Shown: piece by piece, positions 7,373 to 17,043 of the stretch
Layout: each line of letters begins with the position of its first letter
Numbering within the stretch: position 1 is the stretch's first letter
Assembly (NCBI RefSeq): GCF_011927695.1
Contig: NZ_JAATJE010000001.1
Span: 1,798,001-1,862,000 of the forward strand
DNA length: 64,000 nt
Direction: 5' to 3'
DNA from: Sphingomonas jejuensis
Lineage (GTDB): Bacteria; Pseudomonadota; Alphaproteobacteria; Sphingomonadales; Sphingomonadaceae
Notes under the pieces: generated by a model
Database searches by the model: none
What the model saw: only the letters and a program-made list of their open reading frames with translations
What the model was told of the DNA's origin: nothing
Translations under genes and position numbers: made by a program

Positions 7373-8529
7373 GCACGGCAAGCCCGGCAAACGGCGCCGA
7401 CCTGCCGTTCCGCCCGCCCCGCGTCGACCAGCTGGCCGGCGAGACGGTGGGATGGTTCCAGACCAACGGCGTGAACCTGCTGATCGCCTGCCTGGCAGGC
7501 GCCGTGATCGTGATCGCGCTGATCGGCCTGCGGCGGATCGGCCGGCGGTTCCTGAGAGGATCGGAGGTCGGCGCCGACTGGCGCGCGATCCTGGGCCGCG
7601 TGATCGACAAGACCGGCACGCTGTTCATCATCGCGGTCGCCGGGCAGCTGGTGACGGGATACACCAACCCGCCGGCGGCGGTGGACGACACCGCAACCTT
7701 CCTGTTCACGGTCATCGCCGTGTTCCAGGGCGCGATCTGGGCGCGCGAGCTGGTGCTGGGCTTTGTGGAGCATCGCACGGTCGCGGGCGAGCACGAGGGG
7801 CTGGCGAGCGCGCTGGGCATCATCCGCCTGCTCGTCACCACCGTGTTCTTCGCCATTGCGCTCCTGGTGGTGCTCGACAATCTGGGCGTGAACATCACCG
7901 GCCTGGTGGCGGGTCTGGGCGTCGGCGGCATCGCCATCGGCCTTGCCGCGCAGGGCATCTTCGCCGACCTGTTCGCTGCGCTGTCGATCCTGTTCGACCG
8001 CCCGTTCCGCCGCGGCGATGCCGTGACCTACGACACCACGACCGGCAGCGTGGAAGCGATCGGCCTGAAATCCACCCGCATCCGCTCGATCACGGGCGAG
8101 GAGCGGATCATCTCCAACACCAATCTCCTCAACAAGGAGATCAGCAACAATTCGCGGCGCGATGCCCGGCGGTTCAAGTTCGCGATCGGCGTGGTGTACC
8201 AGACCGATCCCGACGCGGCGGCCGGCATTCCCGACCTGCTGAAGGGGATCGTCGAAGGACTGGGGCACAAGTTCGTCCGGTCCGGGTTCGTCGGCTTCGG
8301 CGCGAGTTCGCTGGATTTTGAGCTGGAGTTCGACGTCGCAGGGACCGATTACCAGATCGCCTATGACGCGCGGCACTCCGTCGGCATGGCCGTGCTGAAG
8401 CGGTTCAACGAGGCGGGGCTGGAGTTCGCCTATCCCACGCAGACCACCTTCACCGCCGCGCCCGACGGCCGGATGGTCATGCCCTATGCCGAGGTGCAGC
8501 CGGTGCGGACGGTGAACAGCGCCGGCTGA
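7369..8529 (+). CDS. MscS-family mechanosensitive ion channel
   Basis: 386 residues. Four hydrophobic segments lie before residue 210: LLIACLAGAVIVIALIGL, LFIIAVAGQLVTG, FLFTVIAVFQGAIWA and LLVTTVFFAIALLVVL. The pore helix follows as GLVAGLGVGGIAIGLAAQG, then the beta domain (LFDRPFRRGDAVTYD) and the C-terminal domain with LLNKEISNNSRRDARR. These are the MscS hallmarks. It would open on membrane tension and release solutes during hypo-osmotic shock. The GTG start (7369) overlaps the topoisomerase stop by four bases. Confidence 0.93.
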   Translation: MSTASPANGADLPFRPPRVDQLAGETVGWFQTNGVNLLIACLAGAVIVIALIGLRRIGRRFLRGSEVGADWRAILGRVIDKTGTLFIIAVAGQLVTGYTNPPAAVDDTATFLFTVIAVFQGAIWARELVLGFVEHRTVAGEHEGLASALGIIRLLVTTVFFAIALLVVLDNLGVNITGLVAGLGVGGIAIGLAAQGIFADLFAALSILFDRPFRRGDAVTYDTTTGSVEAIGLKSTRIRSITGEERIISNTNLLNKEISNNSRRDARRFKFAIGVVYQTDPDAAAGIPDLLKGIVEGLGHKFVRSGFVGFGASSLDFELEFDVAGTDYQIAYDARHSVGMAVLKRFNEAGLEFAYPTQTTFTAAPDGRMVMPYAEVQPVRTVNSAG

Positions 8530-8540
8530 ACCGGCTGGCG

Positions 8541-9509
8541 TCAGGGTTCGGCGAACAGGCTGCCGGTGGCGCTGTAGGCGACGCCAGATGCGGTGCCGCT
8601 GACGGAGAAGACGGCGCCAAACTCACCGGCGCCGGGACCGAAGAAGGCGCCGCTGATCAGGCCCGCCGCGCCTGCCCTGTCGTCAAAGGCGGTAAACAAA
8701 AGCCCCGAGGTGCCGAGCGTGGCGCGGGCGGACATGACGCCGAGGTCGATGTCCGCAGACGCCGGGTCCGCCGCCCGGGCGACCAGCCGCAGCACCACCG
8801 ACAGCTCACGCGCCGGTGCATCATAGGCGATCTGAACGCCGTTCGCCTCAAGCCGGCGTTCCAACCCGCCGATCAGGACCGATCCGGACAGCACCGCGCG
8901 CGCCAGGGAGGAGGAGGCCCGCACCCCGAGATCTTCCGCCCGTGTGGCGAAGCCGGCGATGCAGCGGTAGCGGCGTTCCACTCCGCCGACGGGAGCAGCG
9001 ATGTCGACCTGCCGGACATAGTCGATCGCCGCGCCGGCGGGCGTCGGGCGCGTGATCGAAAAGCGGGCCGTCGCCGGCCCCAGCCGCTTCGCATAGGCGA
9101 CCTCGCGCCCGGCGAGGTCCGGATCGGCATCGCGTCCATCGAAGCCGATGCCGACGTCGCCGCCGATGATCCAGACCTGCGGCGTCAGCAGGAAGCGCAA
9201 CGATGGCCCGTCACCGTGGCGGGTGACGGCCGGGGGCGATCCCGACACCGCGCAGCCGGTGGGAACCTCGATCCCCGACTGGCCGAAGCGGAAGCTGTAG
9301 ATCTCGTCGAAGCGCAGATCGGCGGTCGGGGCCGGCGTCGGCGCGGGGGCCGGCGCGGGCGTCGGTGCGGGTGCAGGCGCGGCCGGGGGCGGCGCGGGCG
9401 CGGGCGCGGGTGTCGGCGTGGGAACCACGGACACATCCGAACTGTCCGATCCGCCGCCGCCGCAGCCTCCCAGCAGCAGCAGCGCGAGCGGCAACAGGCG
9501 GGTCTTCAT
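8541..9509 (-). CDS. Outer-surface lipoprotein with TbpB-like beta-barrel end
   Basis: The ATG at 9507-9509 is preferred: it follows GGGGAG and gives a lipoprotein signal with lipobox LLGGC (Cys16). A Pro/Ala/Thr-rich linker (about residues 30-65) follows. The C-terminus (SGAFFGPGAGEFGAVFS then GSLFAE) is like the small beta-barrel of transferrin-binding-protein-like (TbpB_B_D) lipoproteins, which carry GxFxGPxAxExGGxF. The upstream frame is open for 44 more codons but has no signal peptide. Ligand is unknown; no TonB receptor is adjacent. It is convergent with mscS over a 12-bp gap. Confidence 0.75.
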   Translation of the reverse strand: MKTRLLPLALLLLGGCGGGGSDSSDVSVVPTPTPAPAPAPPPAAPAPAPTPAPAPAPTPAPTADLRFDEIYSFRFGQSGIEVPTGCAVSGSPPAVTRHGDGPSLRFLLTPQVWIIGGDVGIGFDGRDADPDLAGREVAYAKRLGPATARFSITRPTPAGAAIDYVRQVDIAAPVGGVERRYRCIAGFATRAEDLGVRASSSLARAVLSGSVLIGGLERRLEANGVQIAYDAPARELSVVLRLVARAADPASADIDLGVMSARATLGTSGLLFTAFDDRAGAAGLISGAFFGPGAGEFGAVFSVSGTASGVAYSATGSLFAEP

Positions 9510-9708
9510 CTCCCCAGATCCCCCGGCAGCACGCGCATCATCTTGGATCCGGCGTGTTTCAGGGCAATGACAGGGGCGCGCCGCGACGGATCGACGCCCA
9601 GGCGTTTGGTGCGAGGGGTGCAAGAGCCGCGTTGCCGCCATGACGCCAATGCGTTAACCTTCGCGCGGGGAAGCGCGGCGGGGGTCGCATCAGGTCAGGG
9701 GACTTTCG

Positions 9709-10257
9709 ATGAAGCAGGTTCTACTCGCGGGTGCCGCGATGCTGTGTGCCGCCGCACCGGCATCGGCCGCCACCTTCACCTTTACCGCGGCGGGCACCGG
9801 CCTGACCGCGGCGGGGACCTTCACCACCACCGACACGACCACCACGGTCGACGGGCGGCAGGCCTTCACCATTACCGGCCTGACCGGCACCTTCAACGGA
9901 CAGGCGATTACCAGCCTGTTGCCGGCCGGCACGGATATCGGGGGCGAGCGCTCGGACAACCTGCTGTTCGGCGCCCAGCCGTTCTTCACGATCGGTGGCG
10001 TGGCCTTTCGCGTCGATGGCTATGATGCCGATCTCAACTTCTATTCATTCGCGGGTGTCGGCGAGGCGTTCTTCTCCGCCAATGTGAACGGCATGAACGA
10101 AACGCTGCCGCCGCTGCCCGTTGCCGGCACGCCGGTGACCTTCACGCTGGAGCGCGTGGCGGCGGTGCCGGAGCCGGCGACCTGGGCGATGATGATCGGC
10201 GGTTTCGCGCTGGTGGGCGGTCTGATGCGCCGCCGTCCGGTGGCCGTCGCCGCCTGA
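9709..10257 (+). CDS. PEPxxWA-CTERM sorted exported protein
   Basis: 182 residues with a signal peptide (MKQVLLAGAAMLCAAAPASA), a Thr-rich beta domain (TFTAAGTGLTAAGTFTTTDTT) and the tail VPEPATWAMMIGGFALVG followed by RRR. It is the third protein here with nearly the same sorting tail. The DNA of the tail is similar to that in the genes at 173 and 3986. Divergent from the TbpB-like lipoprotein across about 200 bp. Function of the mature protein is unknown. Confidence 0.85.
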   Translation: MKQVLLAGAAMLCAAAPASAATFTFTAAGTGLTAAGTFTTTDTTTTVDGRQAFTITGLTGTFNGQAITSLLPAGTDIGGERSDNLLFGAQPFFTIGGVAFRVDGYDADLNFYSFAGVGEAFFSANVNGMNETLPPLPVAGTPVTFTLERVAAVPEPATWAMMIGGFALVGGLMRRRPVAVAA

Positions 10258-10265
10258 TCACGCGC

Positions 10266-10290
10266 GGGCGGCGGCACGGTGCCGCCGCCC
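10266..10290. terminator. Perfect GC hairpin between convergent genes
   Basis: GGGCGGCGGCAC and GTGCCGCCGCCC flank a single base, giving a very stable stem between the PEP-CTERM gene and putA, which converge here. There is no T-run. Confidence 0.6.
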
Positions 10291-10301
10291 CGTCGTCCGC
10301 T

Positions 10302-13280
10302 TCAGAAGCCGACCTCTTCCAGGCTGAGCAGCGTTGCGTTGCCGCCCGAGCTGGTGGTGTCGGTGGAGGTCACCCGCTCCGCCGCGAAGCGGGGCAGATA
10401 ATGCGGGCCGCCCGCCTTCGGTCCGGTGCCGGACAGCCCCTCCCCGCCGAACGGCTGCGAGCCGACGATCGCGCCGATCATCGACCGGTTGACGTAGAGG
10501 TTGCCGGCGCGGGCATGCGCCTCCAGCACGTCGGCGTTGCGGGCGATGCGGCTGTGCAGGCCCATGGTGAGGCCGAAGCCCTTGGCGTTCACGCGCTCGA
10601 TCGTCTGCGGCAGCGTGCCGGCGGCCCAGGTGGCGACATGGAGGAGCGGGCCGAACCATTCGCGGGTGAGCGCGTCGACGCTTCCCAGCCGGATCGCGGT
10701 GGGCGGCACGAACAGCCCGTCCGCCGGCGCTGCCACCGTCTTGATCCACTGGGCGCGGCTCTGTTCGCGGTGCTCCATCAGCCGGTCATAGGCCGTCTGG
10801 TCGATCACCGGGCCGACGTCCGTGCGCGGATCGGCGGGATCGCCCACCACCAGCGTGTCCATGGCGCCGGCCAGCATCTCCAGCGTGCGGTCGGCGATCT
10901 CCTCCTGCAGCAGCAAAAGGCGGAGCGCGGAGCAGCGCTGCCCGGCCGAGCGGAAGGCGGAGGTGACGACGTCGGCCACCACCTGTTCGGGCAGCGCGGT
11001 TGAATCGACGATCATCGCGTTGATGCCGCCGGTCTCCGCGATCAGCGGGACGATGGGGCGGTCGTCATCGGCAAGCAGGCTCGCCGCGATCCGCTTGGCG
11101 GTGGCGGTGGAGCCGGTGAAGGCAACGCCGGCGACCCGCGGGTCGGCGGTGAGCGCGGCGCCGACGTCCGGACCGCCGGGGACGAGCTGCAGCACGTCGG
11201 CGGGGACGCCGGCTTCATGCGCGAGGGCGACGGCGGCCTCCGCGATGCGCGGCGTCTGCGGCGCGGGTTTCGCGACCACGCTGTTGCCCGCGACCAGTGC
11301 GGCCACCGTCTGCCCGAGGAAGATGGCGAGCGGGAAGTTCCAGGGCGCGATCGTCGCCCACACGCCGCGTCCGCCATGGCGCAGCACGTTGCGTTCGCCG
11401 GTGGGGCCGGGAAGCTCGACATCGGCCAGGTCGGCGCGCGCACGCACGGCATAGTATCGGCAGAAATCGACCGCCTCGCGCACCTCGGCCAGGGCATCGG
11501 GGATGGTCTTCCTCGCTTCCCCCACGCAGATCGCCATCAGCGGCAGCCGGTCGCGTTCCAGGAGGTCGGCCAGCCGTTCCAGGACGGCGGCGCGATCGCC
11601 GACCGGGCGGGCGGACCAGGCGGGAAAGGCGGCCTGGGCGCGCGCGATCGCGCCCGCAACGTCCCCCGCATCCGCAGGAGCGGGGGAGAGGCGGTGCGCG
11701 GCGATCGTGCCCGCCACATCCGCCAGCGTCGGCGCATCCTGAAGGTCAATGCCGCCGCTATTGGCGCGATCGGGGAACAGGTCGGCCGGAAGCGGGATGG
11801 AGGCGTGGCGGGTGCCGCCCACCGCCACGACCTTTCCGACCGGGTCGGCGAGCAGGTCGGCATCGGTCAGCCGTTCATCGGCGAGCTGGTGGACGAAGGA
11901 GGAATTCGCCCCGTTCTCCAGCAGGCGGCGGACCAGATAGGCGAGCAGATCGCGGTGGCCGCCGACGGGCGCGTAGATGCGGGTGTGGTAGCCCTCGCGA
12001 CGCACCAGCCGCTCGTAGAGCCCCTCCCCCATGCCGTGGAGGCGTTGGAATTCGAAATCGCGGGAGTCGCCGGCCCATTCGATGATGGTGGCGACGGTCA
12101 GCGCATTGTGGCTGGCGAACGCCGGATAGATGTTGCGCGCGGCCAGCATGTCCTTTGCGCAGGCGAGATAGGAGACGTCGGTCGCGGCCTTGCGGGTGAA
12201 CAGCGGATAGTCGGGCAGGCCGGCTTCCTGCGTGCGCTTGATCTCGCTGTCCCAATAAGCGCCCTTGACCAGGCGCGCGGCGATGCGGCGGCCGGTATCC
12301 CGGCCCAGCGCGTCGGCCCAGCCGACCACGGCGCGTGCCCGCTTCGAATAGGCCTGGATCGCCATGCCGAAGCCGTCCCAGCCGGCCAGCGACGGGGACC
12401 GCGCGACCGCGCCGATGATGTCGAGGCTCATTTCCAGCCGCTCGCTCTCCTCCGCATCGACCGTGAGGGCGATGCCGCGCGAGGCCGCACGCTCCGCCAG
12501 CGCAAGCAGCATGTCGGTGAGCGCGGGAACGCAGCGATCGGCCTGCGCGACCTCGTAACGGGGGTGGAGCGCGGACAGCTTGACCGAGATCGAGTGACCA
12601 TCGCCCGGGCGGCGGCCGACCGCATCGATCGCGCCTTCATAGGCGGCGTAATAGCGGTCGCCATCGGCAAAGGTGCGCGCGGCCTCCCCCAGCATGTCGA
12701 AGCTGGCGGTGAAGCCGCGGTTGGCGGGCTTTCGCATCCGGTCGACCGCCTCGTCGATGGTGCGGCCCATCACGAACACCTCGCCCATCAGCTTCATGGC
12801 GGCGCCGACCGCCTGACGCATGAAGGGTTCGCCCGCGCGCGCGACCAGCCGGCGCAGCGTGCCTGCCTCCCCCGTGGTCGACACCAGCGCGCGGCCGACC
12901 ACCAGGCCCCAGGTCGCCGAATTGACGAGCGCGGAGTTGGAGCGGCCGGCATGGGCGCGCCAGTCGGCATCGCCCAGCTTGTCGGCGATCAGCAGGTCGG
13001 CGGTGTCCGGGTCGGGCACGCGCAGGAACGCCTCGGCGAGCGCGAGCAGCGCCACGCCTTCGGAACTGTTGAGGCGATATTCCTGGAGGAACTGATTGAC
13101 CCAGCCGTCGCGCTGCGCGGCCCGCAGATCGGCCAACAGGCCGAGCGCGGTGGCGACCACGCCGTCGCGCTCTGCTGCAGTCAGGCGGGCCGACTCGATC
13201 AGCCCCCCCAGCACGTCCGGTTCGGGAGCACGGTGGAGCGGACGGAGCGCGGCGCGCGCGGTTGACGTTGCGGAATCCAT
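10302..13280 (-). CDS. putA: Proline dehydrogenase / L-glutamate-gamma-semialdehyde dehydrogenase
   Basis: 992-residue bifunctional enzyme that oxidises proline to glutamate. The N-terminal PRODH barrel (about 80-450) has [14 protein letters not shown] and ASHNALTVA. The C-terminal aldehyde dehydrogenase (about 520-970) has Glu749 in IAETGG, Cys783 in [10 protein letters not shown] and [15 protein letters not shown] near the end. Length equals the minimalist PutA type without the ribbon-helix-helix DNA-binding head, so it should not repress its own gene. It would work at the membrane with quinone and NAD+. Monocistronic and divergent from the MaoC gene. Confidence 0.97.
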   Translation of the reverse strand: MDSATSTARAALRPLHRAPEPDVLGGLIESARLTAAERDGVVATALGLLADLRAAQRDGWVNQFLQEYRLNSSEGVALLALAEAFLRVPDPDTADLLIADKLGDADWRAHAGRSNSALVNSATWGLVVGRALVSTTGEAGTLRRLVARAGEPFMRQAVGAAMKLMGEVFVMGRTIDEAVDRMRKPANRGFTASFDMLGEAARTFADGDRYYAAYEGAIDAVGRRPGDGHSISVKLSALHPRYEVAQADRCVPALTDMLLALAERAASRGIALTVDAEESERLEMSLDIIGAVARSPSLAGWDGFGMAIQAYSKRARAVVGWADALGRDTGRRIAARLVKGAYWDSEIKRTQEAGLPDYPLFTRKAATDVSYLACAKDMLAARNIYPAFASHNALTVATIIEWAGDSRDFEFQRLHGMGEGLYERLVRREGYHTRIYAPVGGHRDLLAYLVRRLLENGANSSFVHQLADERLTDADLLADPVGKVVAVGGTRHASIPLPADLFPDRANSGGIDLQDAPTLADVAGTIAAHRLSPAPADAGDVAGAIARAQAAFPAWSARPVGDRAAVLERLADLLERDRLPLMAICVGEARKTIPDALAEVREAVDFCRYYAVRARADLADVELPGPTGERNVLRHGGRGVWATIAPWNFPLAIFLGQTVAALVAGNSVVAKPAPQTPRIAEAAVALAHEAGVPADVLQLVPGGPDVGAALTADPRVAGVAFTGSTATAKRIAASLLADDDRPIVPLIAETGGINAMIVDSTALPEQVVADVVTSAFRSAGQRCSALRLLLLQEEIADRTLEMLAGAMDTLVVGDPADPRTDVGPVIDQTAYDRLMEHREQSRAQWIKTVAAPADGLFVPPTAIRLGSVDALTREWFGPLLHVATWAAGTLPQTIERVNAKGFGLTMGLHSRIARNADVLEAHARAGNLYVNRSMIGAIVGSQPFGGEGLSGTGPKAGGPHYLPRFAAERVTSTDTTSSGGNATLLSLEEVGF

Positions 13281-13387
13281 GGCCTTCGAATCCTTGTCCC
13301 TCGCCGGCCTTGTGTCGGCCGGAAACCGCGCCCAGAAGTCGCGAAAACAGGCGCGCTATGCGCCAAGCGAGAGGCGAAAGGAACCGG

Positions 13388-13849
13388 GTGCCAGAGGTAT
13401 CAATCGACGCGTTGAGCGCGCGCGTGGGCGAGGAGATCGGGCGGTCCGGATGGATCACGATCGATCAGCCGACGGTGGATGCCTTTGCCGATGCGACCGG
13501 CGACCGCCAGTTCATCCACATCGATCCCGCGGCCGCCGCGATGACGCCCTTCGGGGGCACGATCGCCCACGGATTCCTGCTGCTGTCGCTGATGCCGCGG
13601 CTGTCCGTGGACGCCGACCTGCCGCGCCCCGCCGGGCTGGCGATGATCGTCAATTATGGCGGCGAGCGCACCCGGTTCATCACGCCGGTGCGCACGGGTG
13701 CCCGCGTGCGCGCGCGCTTCACGCTCCAGGCGCTGGAGCAGAAGCGGCCGGGCCAATGGCAGCAGACCACCACCTACACGCTCGAGATCGAGGGGGAGGA
13801 CAAGCCGGCGGTGGTCGCCGACTGGATCAGCCTGCTCGTCACCATCTGA
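13388..13849 (+). CDS. MaoC-family (R)-specific enoyl-CoA hydratase
   Basis: GTG start at 13388 is chosen because AAAGGA lies just upstream and the product (153 aa, starting [18 protein letters not shown]) has the usual length; the frame is open upstream but overlaps the divergent putA. The hot-dog fold shows the hydratase signature [21 protein letters not shown] (catalytic Asp/His) and LSLMP. It hydrates trans-2-enoyl-CoA to (R)-3-hydroxyacyl-CoA, linking beta-oxidation to polyhydroxyalkanoate synthesis. The thiolase gene follows after 14 bp, and a PHB depolymerase gene lies nearby, in keeping with acyl-CoA/PHA metabolism. Confidence 0.88.
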   Translation: MPEVSIDALSARVGEEIGRSGWITIDQPTVDAFADATGDRQFIHIDPAAAAMTPFGGTIAHGFLLLSLMPRLSVDADLPRPAGLAMIVNYGGERTRFITPVRTGARVRARFTLQALEQKRPGQWQQTTTYTLEIEGEDKPAVVADWISLLVTI

Positions 13850-13863
13850 AGAGGATCAAGACC

Positions 13864-15042
13864 ATGCGCGACGCAGTTATCGTCTCCACCGCCCGCACCC
13901 CGATCGGCCGCGCCTATCGCGGTGCCTTCAACGCGCTGCCGGCGCCGTCGCTGGGCGCCCATGCGGTGAAGGCCGCGGTGGAGCGCGCCGGCATCGACGG
14001 CGGCGAGATCGACGATGTGCTGATCGGCGCGGCGCTGCAGCAGGGCAGTCAGGCGCCCAACATCGCGCGGCTGGTCGCGCTGAAGGCGGGCCTGCCGACC
14101 ACCGTATCCGGCATGTCGATCGACCGGCAGTGCGCCAGCGGGCTGATGGCAATCGCCACCGCCGCCAAGCAGGTCACGGTGGACCGCATGGACGTGGTGG
14201 TCGCCGGCGGCGTGGAGAGCGTGTCGCTGGTACAGACGCCCGAGATGCGGGTGATGCCGGACCCGTCGCTGATCGCGATGCACGGCGATGTGTACATGCC
14301 CATGCTGCAGACGGCCGAGGTGGTCGCCAAGCGGTATGGCATCAGCCGCGAGCGCCAAGATGCCTATGCGCTGCAGTCGCAGCAGCGCACGGCCGCCGCG
14401 CAGGCCGCCGGCCGCTTCGACGACGAGATCGTGCCGGTCACCGCGACCATGAAGGTGCAGGACAAGGCCACCAAGGAAGTGTCCGACCGCGAGGTGACGC
14501 TGTCCAAGGACGAGGGCAACCGGCCGGACACCTCCGCCGAGGGGCTGGCATCGCTGCAGCCGGTGATGGGGCCGGAGGCGAACATCACCGCCGGCAACGC
14601 CAGCCAGCTGTCCGACGGCGCATCGGCCGCGGTGGTGATGGAGGCAAAGCTTGCCGAGCAGCGCGGGCTGAAGCCGCTGGGCCGTTATGTCGGCATGGCG
14701 GTGGCGGGCACCAAGCCGGACGAGATGGGGATCGGCCCCGTCTATGCCGTGCCGAAGCTGCTGGAGCGGTTCGGGCTGAAGATGGACGACATCGGCCTGT
14801 GGGAGCTGAACGAGGCATTCGCGGTGCAGGTGCTGTACTGCCGCGACACGCTGGGCATCCCCGACGAGCTGTTGAACGTCAACGGCGGCGCGATCTCGAT
14901 CGGCCATCCTTACGGCATGTCGGGGGCGCGCATGGTCGGCCACGCGCTGATCGAAGGGAAGCGCCGCGGCGCCCGCCATGTGGTGGTGACGATGTGCGTT
15001 GGCGGCGGCATGGGCGCGGCCGGCCTGTTCGAGGTGCTGTAG
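13864..15042 (+). CDS. Acetyl-CoA acetyltransferase (thiolase)
   Basis: The ATG at 13864 has GAGGATCAAG upstream and gives 392 residues beginning [15 protein letters not shown]. Catalytic residues are Cys90 (DRQCASGL), His348 ([10 protein letters not shown]) and Cys378 ([10 protein letters not shown]), all present. NEAFA (about residue 314) is also present. It cleaves or forms 3-ketoacyl-CoA. Coupled to the MaoC gene upstream by short spacing. The exact substrate length (acetoacetyl-CoA or longer) cannot be told from the sequence; the sequence resembles acetyl-CoA acyltransferases used in fatty-acid degradation. Confidence 0.95.
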   Translation: MRDAVIVSTARTPIGRAYRGAFNALPAPSLGAHAVKAAVERAGIDGGEIDDVLIGAALQQGSQAPNIARLVALKAGLPTTVSGMSIDRQCASGLMAIATAAKQVTVDRMDVVVAGGVESVSLVQTPEMRVMPDPSLIAMHGDVYMPMLQTAEVVAKRYGISRERQDAYALQSQQRTAAAQAAGRFDDEIVPVTATMKVQDKATKEVSDREVTLSKDEGNRPDTSAEGLASLQPVMGPEANITAGNASQLSDGASAAVVMEAKLAEQRGLKPLGRYVGMAVAGTKPDEMGIGPVYAVPKLLERFGLKMDDIGLWELNEAFAVQVLYCRDTLGIPDELLNVNGGAISIGHPYGMSGARMVGHALIEGKRRGARHVVVTMCVGGGMGAAGLFEVL

Positions 15043-15142
15043 GCGCCGGACGCCGGCGCGCCGCCCGGGCGATCGGGCCGCGCGTCGGCACCAACCCACC
15101 AATCGCGGTGAACAGGCGGGGCTGCTGCTCGTTCACCCAGCG

Positions 15143-16456
15143 ATGTTTCCCGCGCCCGACCCTTATATCATCGCGCTGACCGGCGCCGGTGCGCTGATCG
15201 CGCTGGTGGCCTGGCTGCCGCTGGCCCTTCGCCGCCTGCCCTTGTCGCTGCCGATCGTGTGCATCGCGATCGGCGCGGCGCTGTTCGCGTTCGTGCCGAT
15301 GCCCTTTTCGCCCGATCCGCTGGATTACCCGGACATCACCGAGCGGTTCAGCGAATTCGTGGTGATCATCGCGCTGATGGGCGCGGGCCTGAAGATAGAC
15401 CGGCGCTTCGGCTGGCGGCAATGGGGCGTGACATGGCGGCTGTTGGCGATCGTCATGCCGCTGTCGATCGGCGCGATCACGCTGCTGGGCGCATGGGGGC
15501 TGGGTTTGTCCTGGGTCGCGGCGCTGCTGTTCGCGGCATCGCTGGCGCCCACCGATCCCGTGCTGGCGGCCGACGTGCAGGTCGGGCCGCCCAAAACCGG
15601 TGAGGAGGACGAGGTCCGGTTCGGGCTGACGTCGGAGGCCGGGCTGAACGACGGGCTGGCCTTCCCGTTCGTCAACCTGGCGATCGCGCTGGCGGCATGG
15701 GCGACGACGGGCGAGCCATGGCTGGCCGACTGGCTTTGGCACGACGTGGCGTGGGAGATCGGCGCCGGGGTGGCGGGCGGCTGGGCGATCGGCAAGCTGT
15801 TCGGCTGGATGACGTTCCATGTGCCGGCCAAGACCAAGCTGGCGAAGACCGGCGACGGGCTGATCGCGATTTCCGCGACGTTCGTGTCCTATGGCCTCAC
15901 CGAGATGATCAACTGCTACGGCTTCCTGGCCGTGTTCGTGACCGCCCTGACGCTGCGCCAGTCGAACCCTGACGATGATTTCCACCACAGCATGCACGAG
16001 ATCACCGAGCAGGTCGAACGGCTGGCGATGATGGTGCTGCTGCTGGTGTTCGGCGGGGCGCTGGCGAGCGGGCTGCTGGCGCCGCTCGGCTGGCGGGAGG
16101 TGGCGCTGGCGCTGCTGATCCTGCTGGTGGTGCGCCCGGTGGCGGGGCTGATCGGGCTGATCGGGTTCCGGGCCGCGCCGCTGGAGCGCGGAACGATCGC
16201 CTTTTTCGGCATCCGCGGCGTGGGGTCGATCTACTATCTCGCCTACGGCCTCAACCACATGGACATTGCCGAGGCGCGCACGCTGTGGTCGATCACCGGG
16301 CTGGTGATCCTCCTGTCCGTGCTGATCCATGGGTTGAGCGTGACGCCCGTCATGCGGCTGCTGGACAAGTCGCAGGGGCGCGACCCGGACTCGGACGGTG
16401 GAGAGGCGGTGCCCCCGCCCGGATTGCAGGGGCCCGCGGAACCGGCGTCGGCCTGA
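15143..16456 (+). CDS. CPA1-type Na+(K+)/H+ antiporter
   Basis: 437 residues with about 12 hydrophobic helices. Conserved ASLAPTDPVLAADVQVG (TDP motif) and RFGLTSEAGLNDGLAFPF (ExGxNDG) are the ion-binding core of CPA1/NhaP antiporters. A later FFGIRGVGSIYY segment is also typical. It exchanges monovalent cations for protons at the inner membrane. The start ATG (15143) lies 100 bp after the thiolase stop; the frame is open upstream inside the thiolase, but the hydrophobic first helix begins right at this ATG. The C-terminal 30 residues are polar and Pro-rich. Confidence 0.92.
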   Translation: MFPAPDPYIIALTGAGALIALVAWLPLALRRLPLSLPIVCIAIGAALFAFVPMPFSPDPLDYPDITERFSEFVVIIALMGAGLKIDRRFGWRQWGVTWRLLAIVMPLSIGAITLLGAWGLGLSWVAALLFAASLAPTDPVLAADVQVGPPKTGEEDEVRFGLTSEAGLNDGLAFPFVNLAIALAAWATTGEPWLADWLWHDVAWEIGAGVAGGWAIGKLFGWMTFHVPAKTKLAKTGDGLIAISATFVSYGLTEMINCYGFLAVFVTALTLRQSNPDDDFHHSMHEITEQVERLAMMVLLLVFGGALASGLLAPLGWREVALALLILLVVRPVAGLIGLIGFRAAPLERGTIAFFGIRGVGSIYYLAYGLNHMDIAEARTLWSITGLVILLSVLIHGLSVTPVMRLLDKSQGRDPDSDGGEAVPPPGLQGPAEPASA

Positions 16457-16495
16457 TCCCGTTGGAGGGCGGACGCACGAGAAAGGAGCCGCGCG

Positions 16496-16984
16496 ATGGC
16501 CGACAAGAAGAGCAACGACGAGATCCGCCGGGACATGTGGGAGAAGATGGCCGACAGCCCGTACCTGATGGTGGGGCTGACCGGCAGCGAGCAGCACAGC
16601 GAGCCGCTGGCCGCGCAGCTCGACAAGGATCAGGTCGACCGCATCTACTTCTTCGTCGGCAAGGACAACCGCATTGCGGGCGGCGGCGACGCGATGGCGC
16701 AGTTCGTGTCCAAGGGGCACGATTTCTTCGCCTGCCTGCACGGCACGGTGGTTCAGGACAATGACCGCGCGATGATCGAAAAGCTGTGGAACAAGCAGGT
16801 CGAGGCCTGGTTCGACGGCGGCAAGGACGACCCGAACCTGGCGCTCGTCTATCTCGACATCGATTCCGCGGAGCTGTGGGAGACGGACATCTCCATCTCC
16901 GGCCGGCTGAAGATGCTGTTCGGCGGCACGATCAAGGGATCCGAGTCGTCGAGCCACGCGAAGGTCTCGACGACGGCGGCCTGA
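16496..16984 (+). CDS. Pyridoxamine 5'-phosphate oxidase-like general stress protein
   Basis: 162-residue soluble protein starting with MADKKSNDEIRRDMWEKM, matching the pyridoxamine-oxidase-like general stress family (split-barrel flavin fold). Strands such as YLMVGLTG, RIYFFVGKDN and FFACLHG, and the late WETDISISGRLKMLFGG, are typical. A flavin or deazaflavin cofactor is likely in family members, but no specific reaction can be assigned. AAAGGAGCCG provides a good ribosome-binding site. It follows the antiporter by 40 bp in the same direction and is followed by a strong terminator. Confidence 0.9.
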   Translation: MADKKSNDEIRRDMWEKMADSPYLMVGLTGSEQHSEPLAAQLDKDQVDRIYFFVGKDNRIAGGGDAMAQFVSKGHDFFACLHGTVVQDNDRAMIEKLWNKQVEAWFDGGKDDPNLALVYLDIDSAELWETDISISGRLKMLFGGTIKGSESSSHAKVSTTAA

Positions 16985-17002
16985 CGCGGCCGGACATGGA
17001 AG

Positions 17003-17036
17003 GGGGCGTCGGACGCGGGTCCGGCGCCCCTTTTCC
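17003..17036. terminator. Rho-independent terminator
   Basis: GGGGCGtCGGAC pairs with GTCCGgCGCCCC, followed on the plus strand by TTTTCC. It ends the stress-protein transcript and also lies just after the convergent phaZ stop. Confidence 0.75.
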
Positions 17037-17043
17037 TTGTTCG

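Noticed and set aside
13262-13849. 195-residue MaoC version starting at 13262
   Set aside because: It overlaps putA and has a long odd head; GTG 13388 with AAAGGA gives the normal MaoC length.
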